From Planctomycetota bacterium (GTDB lineage Bacteria; Planctomycetota; UBA1135; UBA2386): a stretch of DNA of 64,000 bases. Shown here piece after piece: positions 9,066-18,900 of the stretch. The notes under the pieces are model-generated. The model was not told where the DNA came from. It saw nothing but the letters and a program-made list of their open reading frames with translations, and made no database searches. The position numbers and the translations under genes were made by a program. The DNA lies in assembly GCA_020849665.1 (NCBI GenBank), contig JADLFX010000013.1, forward strand, positions 1 through 64,000. The letters run 5' to 3'. Within the stretch, counting starts at the first letter, position 1. Each line of letters starts with the position of its first letter.

Positions 9066-10124
9066 CTAGCCGACGTCTTCGCCGCCCTCGAGGAACTTCG
9101 AATAGAGCGGCAGGTTCTCCAGGAAGATGCCGGTGCCGCGCGCCACGCTCTCGAGCGGCTTGTCGGCGATCCGGGTCGGCAGCTCGGTCTCGCGCTCGAT
9201 CATCTCCGGCAGGCCGCGCAGGAGCGCGCCGCCCCCGCACAGGGTGATGCCGCTGTTCACCAGGTCGGCGGACAGTTCCGGGGGGGTCCGCTCCAACACG
9301 GTCTTGATGGCATTGACCACCTTGCGCACCGGCTCGAGCAGCGCCTCGCGCACGTCCTCGGAGGTGATGATGGCCTTGCGCGGCAACCCGCTGAGCGAGT
9401 CGCGGCCGCGCACCTCGACCTCGATCTCCTGCTGCAGGGGCAGGCACGAGCCGGAGGCGATCTTGAGGCGTTCGGCGGTGATCTCGCCGATGAGCAGGTT
9501 GTACTTGTTGCGGATGAACTGGGCGATCGCGTCGCTGAAGTCGTCGCCGGCGACGCGCACGCATTCCGCCTCCACGACGTTGGCCAGGGAGATCACCGCG
9601 ACCTCGGAGGTGCCGCCGCCGATGTCCACGACCATGTGGCCGTGCGGCTCGTGCACCGGCAGGTCGGCGCCGATCGCCGCGGCGGTGGGCTCGTCGACCA
9701 GGAACACGCGGCGCGCGCCGGCGCGCTCGGCCGAGCCGATCACCGCGCGCTTCTCCACCATCGTGATGCCCCACGGCACGGCGATCACCACCTGCGGCTT
9801 GACGAAGGTGCGCCCGCCCTGGGCCTTGCGCATGAAGTAGCGCAGCATCTTCTCGGTGATCTCGAAGTCCGCGATCACGCCCTTCTTCATGGGGCGGATC
9901 GCCTGGAACACCGCGGGGGTGCGCCCGAGGTATTCGAGCGCGGCATGGCCCACCGCCTCGCCGTCCAGCAGGACTTCATTGGTGCCGCGCTTCACGGCGA
10001 CCACCGAGGCCTCGTTCACGACGATGCCCCGGTCGCGCACGCACACCAAGGTGTTCGCCGTCCCGAGGTCGATCCCCATGTCGACCGAGAAACGACTCAA
10101 GAACCAATCCACCGGCCGGATCAT
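9066..10124 (-). CDS. mreB: MreB, actin-like rod-shape protein
   Basis: 352 residues, normal length for MreB. It forms membrane-bound ATP-dependent filaments that organise lateral wall synthesis. The actin-fold motifs are clear: phosphate-1 GIDLGTANTLV, phosphate-2 VVDIGGGTSEVAVIS, the adenosine motif around GITLCGGGALLRGLP, and VDEPTAAAIGA. The N-terminus (MIRPVDWFLSRFSVD) adds a hydrophobic, amphipathic-looking segment suited to membrane attachment. It is the first gene of the mreBCD-mrdA-rodA operon, with a 305-base non-coding region upstream that must hold its promoter. Confidence 0.97.
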   Translation of the reverse strand: MIRPVDWFLSRFSVDMGIDLGTANTLVCVRDRGIVVNEASVVAVKRGTNEVLLDGEAVGHAALEYLGRTPAVFQAIRPMKKGVIADFEITEKMLRYFMRKAQGGRTFVKPQVVIAVPWGITMVEKRAVIGSAERAGARRVFLVDEPTAAAIGADLPVHEPHGHMVVDIGGGTSEVAVISLANVVEAECVRVAGDDFSDAIAQFIRNKYNLLIGEITAERLKIASGSCLPLQQEIEVEVRGRDSLSGLPRKAIITSEDVREALLEPVRKVVNAIKTVLERTPPELSADLVNSGITLCGGGALLRGLPEMIERETELPTRIADKPLESVARGTGIFLENLPLYSKFLEGGEDVG

Positions 10125-10429
10125 GACCCCTCCGCTCTGGTACTACCGCTCGTTGCCGCCGCTACAGCGAAGAACGCGCGGCACGATAGCGCAGCCCGCC
10201 TCGGAAGGAAGCCCGCCCGGTCCGGCAGGCCAGGAAACGCTTGGCCTGGCGCGGTGGAGAACTCTGCACATCGCGGGACCTCGCACTTGCCGCGATCGCC
10301 CACGGCACACGCTCCCGAAAGCACCGCGGGGGACGACCTCGGTCGTCCCCCGCGGGGTCCTGCACAGGGAGCCGGTCGCGCCGGCTCGGCTTTCGCCCAC
10401 CGTCGCCGCCAGGCGGCGGCGCGGCAGAG
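10125..10429. other. Non-coding region upstream of mreB
   Basis: 305 bases between the 58-residue microprotein gene and mreB, all transcribed leftward. It holds one perfect hairpin (10324-10355, listed separately). The rest must include the mreB promoter, but I see no convincing -35/-10 pair and no coding frame with family character. Confidence 0.5.
10324..10355 (-). terminator. Perfect 14-bp hairpin downstream of the microprotein gene
   Basis: Arms 10324-10337 and 10342-10355 are exact reverse complements (CCGCGGGGGACGAC and GTCGTCCCCCGCGG) around a CTCG tetraloop. It begins about 75 bases after the stop at 10430 on the minus strand and precedes mreB. A strong stem without a U-tract could be a GC-rich terminator or attenuator separating the two transcription units. 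A palindromic operator is the alternative. Confidence 0.5.
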
Positions 10430-10606
10430 CTAGGTGTAGTTCTGCAGGGCCATCACCGTCAGGGCGATGGCGATCACGAGCAGGAGGCTGGTGGTGAACA
10501 CGATGCCCGAGTCGAGGCTACCGGAGGTCGAGGCGACTTCCTCGACCACGGCGGCGTCGGCCGGCGCGGCGCCACGGGCGCGGGGAGCGGGGTTGGTCTT
10601 GGCCAC
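10430..10606 (-). CDS. 58-residue single-pass membrane microprotein
   Basis: This small gene reads GTG (10604-10606) to TAG (10430-10432). The product has a polar, Ala/Pro/Arg-rich N-terminus of about 33 residues. One clear membrane helix follows (IVFTTSLLLVIAIALTVMAL), and the protein ends QNYT. An excellent Shine-Dalgarno (AGGAGGTG, 10611-10618) overlaps the stop codon of the upstream coiled-coil gene, which strongly supports real, coupled translation. Family unknown to me. Partnership with the coiled-coil membrane protein is inferred from the 11-base spacing. Confidence 0.75.
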   Translation of the reverse strand: MAKTNPAPRARGAAPADAAVVEEVASTSGSLDSGIVFTTSLLLVIAIALTVMALQNYT

Positions 10607-10610
10607 GGGT

Positions 10611-10618
10611 CACCTCCT
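10611..10618 (-). promoter_or_regulatory. Strong ribosome binding site for the microprotein
   Basis: AGGAGGTG read on the minus strand, 4 bases before the GTG start, or 6 when measured from AGGAGG. Its first base is the last base of the upstream TGA stop. This decides the GTG start and implies reinitiation coupling. Confidence 0.7.
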
Positions 10619-11472
10619 CAGCGGCTCAGGTTGGTCTTGGCCCGGTCGCCCTGCTTGACCGAGGCGTTGGCCGGCTTGGCCGTGATCCGGGCGAAGGCGA
10701 ACTCGCCCTTCACGTCGGTGACCACGGCCTCGCCCAGGTAGGCGCGGTCGTTGTAGAGGGCGAGGCGGTGCCCCGGCTGGCAGTCCTTCTGCCCGTCGGT
10801 CAGCATGATGGTCACGAGGTTGCCGAGCGCATCCACGTTCTCGACGCGGCCGGCGATGTCCGGCTGGGCATCCGTGAAGATGCTCGGCATGCGGGTCTTG
10901 GCGACCTGGATCAGGATGTCGCGCTGGCGCACCTCACCCTGGAGGGTGGCGAGGCTGCCGTTGAGGTCGGCGATCGACTTCTCCTGCCCGCTGATCTTGG
11001 CGTTGGCCTCGGCCAGCTTGGCCTCGAGGTCGACCTTGGCGTTGAGCGCCTTGTTCTTCTCCTCTTCCGCCGCCAGGGCCATCTGGATGGCCTTCGCCGA
11101 ATCATCGCTGGCCTTCTCGACCTTGCTCGCGACAGTGGCGTAGCTGCTGTTGAGGCTCTTGATGTCGCCGGTCAGATCCGAGACCTGCTTCTCCAGGCCC
11201 TCGTTGGTGCGGCGGGCCTCGTCGAGGGAGTTCTGGGTCTGGCGCTGCAGCGAGTCCAGGCGGGTCACCTCGCGCTGGGCAGTACCCAGCTCGGTGTCCT
11301 TCTGCTGGATCAGCTGGTTGAGAGCCACCTTCTCCTTGTCGGTGTTCTCCTTCAACTGGTTGTACTGCGTCTGCCAGTTGGTGTGCTTCTGGAGGAACGT
11401 TCCGGCGAAGCCGACGAACGTGCCTGCCAGGACCAGGTTCAACACGATGAAGACGCGACCGATGGGGCTCAT
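10618..11472 (-). CDS. Membrane-anchored coiled-coil protein
   Basis: 284 residues. An N-terminal membrane segment (about 7-28, GRVFIVLNLVLAGTFVGFAG) is followed by a long heptad-rich coiled coil (about 32-200, rich in E, K, Q, L and A). A small globular C-terminal domain (about 200-284) contains GRVENVDALGNLVTIMLTDG and a G-H-R-L-A-L-Y phrase. Its shape recalls cell-envelope scaffold proteins, but I cannot assign a family. The stop overlaps the Shine-Dalgarno of the 58-residue membrane protein, so the two are probably made together. An AGGAG lies 12 bases before the ATG. Confidence 0.85.
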   Translation of the reverse strand: MSPIGRVFIVLNLVLAGTFVGFAGTFLQKHTNWQTQYNQLKENTDKEKVALNQLIQQKDTELGTAQREVTRLDSLQRQTQNSLDEARRTNEGLEKQVSDLTGDIKSLNSSYATVASKVEKASDDSAKAIQMALAAEEEKNKALNAKVDLEAKLAEANAKISGQEKSIADLNGSLATLQGEVRQRDILIQVAKTRMPSIFTDAQPDIAGRVENVDALGNLVTIMLTDGQKDCQPGHRLALYNDRAYLGEAVVTDVKGEFAFARITAKPANASVKQGDRAKTNLSR

Positions 11473-11768
11473 CTTGACGAGTTACTCCTCGAAATCGTGC
11501 ACCGGTCGGAGCGCGTTGCGAAAGCCTTGTGCAGGAGCTGACGCGTTCTTGGCCTCGGCCGGGCTCTAGGACGAAGTTGGGCGGGGGCTACAGGATCTGA
11601 GGGGGTCTCTCTGGCTCGCTTCCGGCCTCCACGCGAGACCGGTTGCACGAGGACGGGGGCGGCGAGGGCAACCGCTCCCGAGCCAGCGGGTTGCGGATGC
11701 TAACTGCGTGCCCATCCTCGTCAAGGACTACGAACCAGCAGTCCGGGACGGCCCGGCTTCCCGAGGGC
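11473..11768. other. Non-coding gap between lnt and the coiled-coil gene
   Basis: 296 bases, visibly less GC-rich and less codon-biased than the neighbouring genes. It presumably holds the promoter of the coiled-coil operon. A 94-codon frame (11588-11872, minus) crosses it and runs into lnt in another frame. It has no recognisable family and I do not call it a gene. Confidence 0.4.
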
Positions 11769-13376
11769 TCAACGCCCCCGGTCGGAACGGGTCGATCGAA
11801 GTCTAGCCCACGCACGGCCCAGATGCGGGAGCAGGAAGATGGCGGAACCCAGGCAGCACAGGGCCAGGGCACGAGTCAGCCATGCCAGGGGCGGCAGCCT
11901 CCCCGGTCCGGGGACCAGCTCCGCCAGCAGGACCCGTGCACCCGGGTTCCCGGCCGCCGGGAGGCTCTGCACGATCCGTCCGGCGGCGTCGATCGCCACG
12001 CTGCGCCCGTCCACCGTGCTGCGCACCATGGGGGTGGCCGTCTCCAGGCAGCGGAACACGCTCATGGCCACCATCTGCTCCAACTCGGCCCCGCCGCGGT
12101 ACCACGACTCGTTGCTGAGCACGGCCAGGAGCCGGGCGCCGCGCGCCACGTGTCCGGCGACCACGTCGTCGAAGGCGTTGTCGTAGCAGAGCAGGGCCCC
12201 GAACGACACGCCGGCGGCCGTCGCCAGCGGTGGGCGCGGCGTGCCCGGCCGGAAGTCGGGCGCGAGCCCCATGCGCGCCCGCACGGCGTCGAGCAACGCT
12301 GCCTGCCAGGCCGCGGGCAGCCAGGACAGGAAGGGAATCCGCTCCCCCGCGGGCACGAGAGCGAGCTTCTCGTGCACACCCCGCACGCGGCCCGCCGCGT
12401 CCACGAGCACGGCCGCGGGCGTCCGGGAACCGTCCTCGCGCACGAGCAGCGATCCTGCGACCAGGAGGGTGCGGGTCGGGCCCGGCGTCCACCACCGCTC
12501 GGGGAGGCCACGCGAGTCGCGCCAGTCCACGCGCGCGCCCCGCTCCTCCACGGCCAGCGGGAGGGACGTCTCGGGCCAGAGCACGAGATCGACGCCGGGG
12601 TGGCGCTCCAGCGCCTCGCGCGTCGGCTGGAGGAGCCGCTCCTGGAGCAATCCCGCGGTGTAGCGCGCATCGCGCTGGAAGCCCGGGTCGAAGCCCGGCT
12701 CCACGGCCACGACCCGCACCGGCGCAGCCCCCTCGCGTGGCGGCGCGGAGCCGGGCGGCGCCACGACCGCCGTGCCCGCCCAGAGGATGGCGAAACCCAG
12801 CAGGGTGCCCCACGCGCGGTTCCAGGACGGCTGCGCGACGCGCCAGGAGCGTGCCAGGTCCACGAGCGCGGCGCCGAGCCCGGCCACCAGGAAGTTGACC
12901 AGCACCTCGCCCCCCCACCGCGCGCCGCCGAGCAGCCCGGGGAAGAGGTAGAGGGCGTGCGCGGGCTGGTTGTGCGGGTAGCAGATCTCGGGGGCGTGGG
13001 CGCGTACCCACTCGGTCGCGGTCACCCCCAGGGCGAACGCCAGGGGGCGCGGCAGGATGGCCGGCAGCCCCCTGGTCCACAGGGTCACGAGCGTCGGATA
13101 GACAGCCCCCGCGACGCCGATGGCCACATACCCGGCAAAGAACACGTGGCGCACCGACCAGGAGAACCAGAGGAAGTGCACCAGGCCGATGGCATACGCG
13201 AGGCGGTATGGCCGGCGGCTGGTGGTCGCCCCCGCGTAGAACGCCATCGACCCGGGCAGGACGAGGAGTCCGGCGCCGGGCAGCAGGCCGGGAGGTGAGG
13301 CCGCGATCCAGCACGCCAGCGCCAGCAGGTAGCAGCCGCTGCGCAGCGGGGCCGGGGCGGAAGCGCCTACGCTCAC
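11769..13376 (-). CDS. lnt: Apolipoprotein N-acyltransferase
   Basis: 535 residues, close to the family norm of about 510. Lnt transfers the third acyl chain from phospholipid to the N-terminal Cys of lipoproteins in the inner membrane. Six or so membrane helices (about 10-230) precede a nitrilase-like domain. The catalytic triad is visible: E269 (WPETS), K337 (EKLALVPAGERIP) and C397 (LLCYDNAFDD). A last hydrophobic helix lies near the C-terminus. The GTG start (13374-13376) overlaps the moeA stop as GTGA. Several lipoprotein substrates are encoded nearby (14670, 29476, 29902). Confidence 0.95.
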   Translation of the reverse strand: MSVGASAPAPLRSGCYLLALACWIAASPPGLLPGAGLLVLPGSMAFYAGATTSRRPYRLAYAIGLVHFLWFSWSVRHVFFAGYVAIGVAGAVYPTLVTLWTRGLPAILPRPLAFALGVTATEWVRAHAPEICYPHNQPAHALYLFPGLLGGARWGGEVLVNFLVAGLGAALVDLARSWRVAQPSWNRAWGTLLGFAILWAGTAVVAPPGSAPPREGAAPVRVVAVEPGFDPGFQRDARYTAGLLQERLLQPTREALERHPGVDLVLWPETSLPLAVEERGARVDWRDSRGLPERWWTPGPTRTLLVAGSLLVREDGSRTPAAVLVDAAGRVRGVHEKLALVPAGERIPFLSWLPAAWQAALLDAVRARMGLAPDFRPGTPRPPLATAAGVSFGALLCYDNAFDDVVAGHVARGARLLAVLSNESWYRGGAELEQMVAMSVFRCLETATPMVRSTVDGRSVAIDAAGRIVQSLPAAGNPGARVLLAELVPGPGRLPPLAWLTRALALCCLGSAIFLLPHLGRAWARLRSTRSDRGR

Positions 13377-14608
13377 GAGCGCCGTTCCGGGTAGGGATGG
13401 AAGGCGAGGCGCAGACCCGGGTCCGGCTCGGCCGCCTCGGGGACCAGGGCCAGCCCGTCGGCCTCCGCGAGACAGAAGGGGTCGCCGCTGGGTCGTACGG
13501 GCTGCACCTCGGCGAGCAGCCGACCGTCGGCATCGATGCGCTGGGCGGCCGGGATCGCCTGCAGGCGCGGGTTCGCGCGCCAGGCCTTGCCCGCGGGGTG
13601 CGCGGACCAGGGCGCCGCCGGGTCTGGCGCCCCCGCGATCCGCTCCAGCAGCGGCCGCACGAGCAGCTCGAACACGGTGAAGCAGGACGCCGGGTTGCCG
13701 GGGAGCCCGAACACGAACCCCTTGGTGCCCGAGCGGGCATGCACGCCGAAGTACGTGGGCTTGCCCGGCTTGACCTGGATGCCGTGGAACACCCGCGTCA
13801 CGCCCTGGGCGGCCAACGCGGGTTGCACCAGGTCGTGCGTGCCCTCGGAGATCCCGCCGATCGTGAGCAGCACGTCGGACGAACCCAGCCCGCGCGCGAG
13901 GAGCGCCGCCAGCGCGTCGCTGGCGTCCGGCGCGATGCCGAGGAGTTCGGGCACGCCGCCGGCCTCGAGCACCTGGGCGGCCAGCGCATGCGCGTTGCTG
14001 TCGCGCACCTGGTGGGGCTGCGGCACGCGTCCGATCGGGACCACCTCGTCGCCGGTCGAGAGGATCGCCACGCGCGGCCGGCGGAACACCGGCACGGGGT
14101 CGATGCCGAGCACCGCGAGCGCCCCGACCTCCGCCGCGCGGATCCGCCGGCCCGCCGGCAGGAGCAGATCCCCGACCCGGTGCTCGGAGCCTGCCGGGCG
14201 GACATTCTGTCCGGATCGGACCGCCGCCCGCAGCGTGACCTCACGGTCGGAATAGCCGCTGGTCTGCTCCACGGGGACCACGGCATCGGCGCCTCGCGGC
14301 ACGACGGCCCCGGTCATGATCCGGATCGCCTGGCCGGGGGCCAGCGACCCTGGGAAGGGGTGCCCGGCGAGACTCTGTCCCACCACCGGGAGGGCGACGC
14401 CCTGGGAGAGCCCGGCGCCGCCCGCGTAGACTGCGTACCCGTCCATCGCGGAGCGATCCGTGGCGGGCCACGGGGTGTCGGCACGGAACTCATCGGCCAG
14501 GCGACGGCCGAGGCTCTGCAACAACGCGACGTTCTCCGGTTCGAGGAGCACGTCGGCGTGCTGCAGCACGAGCGCTCGGGCGTCGCGCAACGAGAGGGTC
14601 GCTGCCAT
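13373..14608 (-). CDS. moeA: Molybdopterin molybdenumtransferase MoeA
   Basis: 411 residues from the ATG at 14608 (MAATLSLRDARALVLQHADV), the normal length. MoeA inserts molybdate into adenylated molybdopterin in the last step of Mo-cofactor synthesis. Family motifs appear in order: TPWPATDRSAMDGYA, IMTGAVVPRGADAVVPVEQ, ILSTGDEVVPIG, the MoCF motif GGISEGTHDLVQ, and the C-terminal PGKPTYFG and GLPGNPASCF. The frame stays open 93 codons upstream, but that part is antisense to the efflux adaptor gene. It shares GTGA with lnt. No other Mo-cofactor gene is in the window. Confidence 0.96.
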   Translation of the reverse strand: MAATLSLRDARALVLQHADVLLEPENVALLQSLGRRLADEFRADTPWPATDRSAMDGYAVYAGGAGLSQGVALPVVGQSLAGHPFPGSLAPGQAIRIMTGAVVPRGADAVVPVEQTSGYSDREVTLRAAVRSGQNVRPAGSEHRVGDLLLPAGRRIRAAEVGALAVLGIDPVPVFRRPRVAILSTGDEVVPIGRVPQPHQVRDSNAHALAAQVLEAGGVPELLGIAPDASDALAALLARGLGSSDVLLTIGGISEGTHDLVQPALAAQGVTRVFHGIQVKPGKPTYFGVHARSGTKGFVFGLPGNPASCFTVFELLVRPLLERIAGAPDPAAPWSAHPAGKAWRANPRLQAIPAAQRIDADGRLLAEVQPVRPSGDPFCLAEADGLALVPEAAEPDPGLRLAFHPYPERRS

Positions 14609-14669
14609 GGCCACTCCATCCAACCATCCCGGCCGTCGCGCTTCGCCCGGAAAATCCCAAGAGCCTGAG

Positions 14670-15920
14670 ATGCCCCGGACCCACATCCGCCCCTGCCGCG
14701 CGGCCGCTCCCCTCGCCGTGCTCGCCGTCCTGCTCGCCGCCTGCGGGCCGGGGGGCGGCGCCAGCCGGGCCGACGCCAAGGCCAAGGACGACCGGCCACC
14801 GCTGGTGCGCGTGGCCAAGGTCGAGGTCCGCCCCGTGCAGCGCGAGATCGAGACCACCGCGTTCCTCGAGTCCGAACACGAGGTCATCGTCTACTCCAAG
14901 ATCTCCGGGCGGATCACCGAGGTGCCAGTCGACGAGGGCCAGCGGGTGAAGAAGGGCCAGCTCCTGGCCCGCCTCGACGACCGCGAGGCCACCACCACCT
15001 TGCGTCAGGCCGAGATCCAGCTCGAGGAGCGCCAGCTGCGCCAGCAGCTGGCCAAGCTCGACGCCGAGGCCTCGCTGCGCAAGGTCGAGCAGGCGCGCAT
15101 CGATCGGGACCGGGCCAAGGCCGAGTTCGTGCGCCAGTCGCAGATCGACCCCAACCTGGTCTCGCCCAAGGTGGTGGAAGAGAGCAAGTTCGCCCTCGAC
15201 GCGGCCGAGGAGGCGATGCGCGTGGCCGAGTTCGCCGCGCGTCGCGCCGAGCTCGACGTCGGCACGTCGGCGAACGCGATCCGCGAGCTGCAATCGAAGA
15301 TCGAGGAGACCCGCCTGCGCCTGGCCGAACACGAGATCCTGGCGCCGCTCGACGGCGTGGTGGTGCGCCGCGACGTCAAGGGCGGCGAGACCGTGGGCGT
15401 GAACACCAGCCTGTTCCGGGTCACGGATCCCGACAACCTGATCTCGTACCTGAGCCGCCCGCAGCGCGAGCTGCCCCTGGTGCGGCGCGCCAGGGAGGTG
15501 CGCTTCACGGTGGATGGCTTCCCGGCGCGCGAGTTCAAGGGCGCCATCGACCTGGTCAGCCCCGTGGTCGAACAGGCCACGGGGTCGTTCCGCCTGCGCA
15601 TCCGCGTCGATCCGGAAGACGCCGACGAGCTGCGGCCGGGCATGTTCCTGCGGGCCCGCATCCTCACCGAGGAGCGGCGCGACGCCCTGATGGTCCCCAA
15701 GGCGGCGGTGATCGCCGAAGGCGAGCGCTCGATCGTGTATGCGGTGCGCAACGGCCAGACCCACAAGGTGGTCGTCGATCCCGGGCTGGAGGAACGGCTC
15801 TTCCTGGAGTGCCGCAACCGCGGCGACGAGGGCCTGGCCACCGACGACGTCGTCGTGGTGAGCGGCCACTCGGACCTGCGCGACAAGATGCTGGTCGAGG
15901 TGCACAAGGAAGGGCCGTGA
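14670..15920 (+). CDS. RND efflux periplasmic adaptor (HlyD/MFP family lipoprotein)
   Basis: 416 residues from the ATG at 14670. A lipoprotein signal ends in the lipobox LLAAC, so the adaptor is lipid-anchored. Next come a lipoyl-like half-motif (SKISGRITEVPVDEGQRVKKGQLLARLDDRE), a coiled-coil hairpin (about 110-215), the second lipoyl half (EILAPLDGVVVRRDVKGGETV) and the beta-barrel and membrane-proximal domains. The stop overlaps the GTG of the first RND permease as GTGA, making an adaptor-permease-permease operon. It is divergent from moeA across a 61-base gap. Confidence 0.93.
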   Translation: MPRTHIRPCRAAAPLAVLAVLLAACGPGGGASRADAKAKDDRPPLVRVAKVEVRPVQREIETTAFLESEHEVIVYSKISGRITEVPVDEGQRVKKGQLLARLDDREATTTLRQAEIQLEERQLRQQLAKLDAEASLRKVEQARIDRDRAKAEFVRQSQIDPNLVSPKVVEESKFALDAAEEAMRVAEFAARRAELDVGTSANAIRELQSKIEETRLRLAEHEILAPLDGVVVRRDVKGGETVGVNTSLFRVTDPDNLISYLSRPQRELPLVRRAREVRFTVDGFPAREFKGAIDLVSPVVEQATGSFRLRIRVDPEDADELRPGMFLRARILTEERRDALMVPKAAVIAEGERSIVYAVRNGQTHKVVVDPGLEERLFLECRNRGDEGLATDDVVVVSGHSDLRDKMLVEVHKEGP

Positions 15921-18900
15921 CCAGCTCGTTCTTCGGGTTCACGACCACGCGGCCGGTGGCGATCCTGATGGTGCTGGCCGCCACCGTGGTGTTCGGCTTC
16001 GTCGGCCTGGCCCGGCTGCCGGTGAACCTGCTGCCCGACCTCTCCTACCCCACCGTCACGATCCGCACGGTGTACGAGGGCGCCAGCCCCCAGGACGTGG
16101 AGGAGCGGATCAGCGAGCGCATCCAGGAGTCGGTGTCGGTGGTGCCCGGCGTGCGGCGCGCGCTGTCGGTGAGCCGCCCGGGGGTCAGCGACGTGATCCT
16201 GGAGTTCGCGTGGGGCACCAAGATGGTGTTCGCGGTGTCCGACATCCGCGAGCGCCTCGACCGCGTGTTCCTGCCGGCCGAGGCCGAGCGCCCGGTGGTG
16301 CTGCGCTACGACCCCAACCTCGACCCGGTGATCACCCTCGGTCTCTCCGGGGAACAGAGCCTGGTGGAGCTGCGCCGGATCGCCGACGAGGAGCTCAAGA
16401 TCGAGCTGGAGAAGATCGACGGCATCGCCGCGGTGAAGGTGCGCGGCGGCGACGAGGAGGAGATCCGCATCCTGGTGGACGAGGCCGCGCTGGCCAGCTA
16501 CGGCCTCGACGTGGGCACGCTCGGCCAGCGCCTGCGCGCCGAGAACCTCAACGCCGCGTCGGGCACGATCGAGGAGGGCAACACCGAGTTCCTGGTGCGC
16601 GCCCTGGGCGAGTTCCGCAATCTCGTCGAGATCGAGGACGTGATCGTCGATCGGCGTGGCGAGGTGTCGGTGCGCCTGCGCGACGTGGCACGGGTGGTGC
16701 GCACCGCCAGGGACCGCGAGGTGATCAGCCGGGTGGACGGCGTGCCGTGCGTGCTCGTGGACGTGTATCGCGCCGCGGGGGCCAACGTGGTGGCCCTGTG
16801 CGCGGCCACCCGCACGCGCATGTTCGGCACCGAACGCCAGCGCGCGTACGTGGCCGCGGGCCGCCACCTCGCGCCGTTCCCCGCGGCGGCGGCGGGACCG
16901 GGCGGCACCCCGGATCCGGCCGTCCTGCGGGCGGCCAGCGAGCGCCGCCAGATGACCGACTACCTGGGCTTCCAGATGCAACGCCTGGGCGTGGATACCA
17001 CGCTGCTCCAGGACCAGTCGCGGTTCATCGAGTCGGCGGTGGACGACGTCGAGTCGAGCGCGCTGCAGGGCGGGTTCCTGGCGATCGCCATCATCTACCT
17101 GTTCCTGCGCCGGTTCTCCGCCACCGCCATCCTCTCGGTCTCGATCCCGGTCAGCCTGATCGCCAGCTTCGCGCCGATGTACCTGAGCGACGTGTCGATC
17201 AACATCATGTCGCTCGGCGGACTGGCGCTCGGCGTCGGCATGCTCGTCGACAACTCGATCGTGGTGCTCGAGTCGATCACGAAGGCGCGCGAAGACGGTC
17301 ACGCGCCGGCGCAGGCCGCCGTGCTCGGAACCTCGCGCGTGGCGGGCGCGGTCGTGGCGAGCACGCTCACCACGCTGGCGGTGTTCTTCCCGATCGTGTT
17401 CGTCGAGGGCGTGGCGGGCCAGCTCTTCCGCGACCTCTCGCTGACGGTCGTGTACTCGCTCGCGATGTCCCTGCTGGTGGCCCTCTTCGTGGTGCCGATG
17501 CTGGCCAGCCGCGGGCTGGGCACGGGGGGAGCCGTCGAACGGCCGCGCACGTGGCTGGGACGCGGCGTGCAGGCGGCGGGCGCGGCCCTGCTGCGGCTCG
17601 TGCTGGTCGCGGTCGCGGGCCTGGGCTGGCTGCTGCACCATGCCCTGTGGCCCCTGCGCTGGGCCTTCGACCGGGTGTACGGCGCCGTCGACCGCACGTA
17701 TCCGACGCTCCTGCGCGGTGTGCTGCGCCATCGCTTCGTGGCGATCGGGCTCGGCCTGATCCTCCTGGTCGGCGCGCTCCTGCGCGCGCCCGCGCTGGGC
17801 AGCGAGCTGATCCCCGAGACCCACCAGGGCGAACTCTTCCTCGACGCCTACCTGCCGCGCGACGCCACCGTGGAGCGCACCGATGCCGTCCTCGCGCCGC
17901 TCGAGCGCAGCATCGCCGCCCTGCCGGAAGTGGCCAGCACGTTCCTCGCGGTCGGCGTCGACAAGAAGGAGCTGAACGACTCCGACCAGGGCGAGCACTC
18001 GGCGCGGATCCTGATCCGCCTGCACCCTGCGCGCGACCGCCCGGCGCAGGAGGAACGCGTGCGCAACGCGATCCGCGAACTGGTCCGCGTCCGGCCCGAG
18101 ATCCAGACGTACCGCTTCGCCCAGACCGGCGTGCTCTCGTTCCAGGCCCCCCTCGTGGTGGAGATCCTGGGGCGCGATCTCGGCGCACTGCGCGAGGCCA
18201 GCGTCGCGATCGAGGCCGGCCTGCGGCGCATTCCGGGCCTGCGCGACGTGCGCTGCACCCTGCAGCGCGGCAACCCCGAGATCTCGATCCGCCTGGACCG
18301 TGACAAGATGGCCGCGCTGGGCCTCGACTCCGGAGTGGTGGCGCGCATCCTGCAGACCAAGGTGCAGGGCGACGTGCCCACGCGCTTCGCCGAGCGCGAG
18401 CGCAAGATCGACATCCGCGTGCGCCGCGACCAGGAGGAGCTGGCGACGCTGGACCGCCTCCTGGGCGTGAACGTGAACCCCAAGGGCACGCCCGAGATCC
18501 CGCTCGGCTCCGTGGCCGAGGTGAAGCGGGTCGAGGGTCCGAGCGAGATCCGGCGCATCGGCAACGTGCGCGGCGCCGAGGTGCAGGCGGCCCGCGCCAC
18601 CCTGGACCTGGGCGGCGTGCAGCGCGGCGTGGACGCGTTGCTCTACGGCCTCGACCTGCCGGCCGGGATCGACGCGCGGCTGGGCGGCCAGAAGGAGGAG
18701 ATGGAGCGCTCGCGCGACAGCCTCAATCTCGCCCTCGTGCTGGCGATCTTCCTCGTCTACATCGTCATGGCCAGCCAGTTCGAGAGCCTGATCCAGCCCC
18801 TGGTCATCCTGGCCTCCCTGCCCCTCGCCCTGGTGGGCGTCGTGTTCACCCTCGATGTGCTGGGCGTGCCGGTGTCGGTGATGGTCCTGCTCGGCGGCAT

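Noticed and set aside
11588-11872. 94-codon minus-strand frame downstream of lnt
   Set aside because: It overlaps lnt in another frame, shows no family similarity, lies in a less codon-biased stretch and has no good ribosome binding site.
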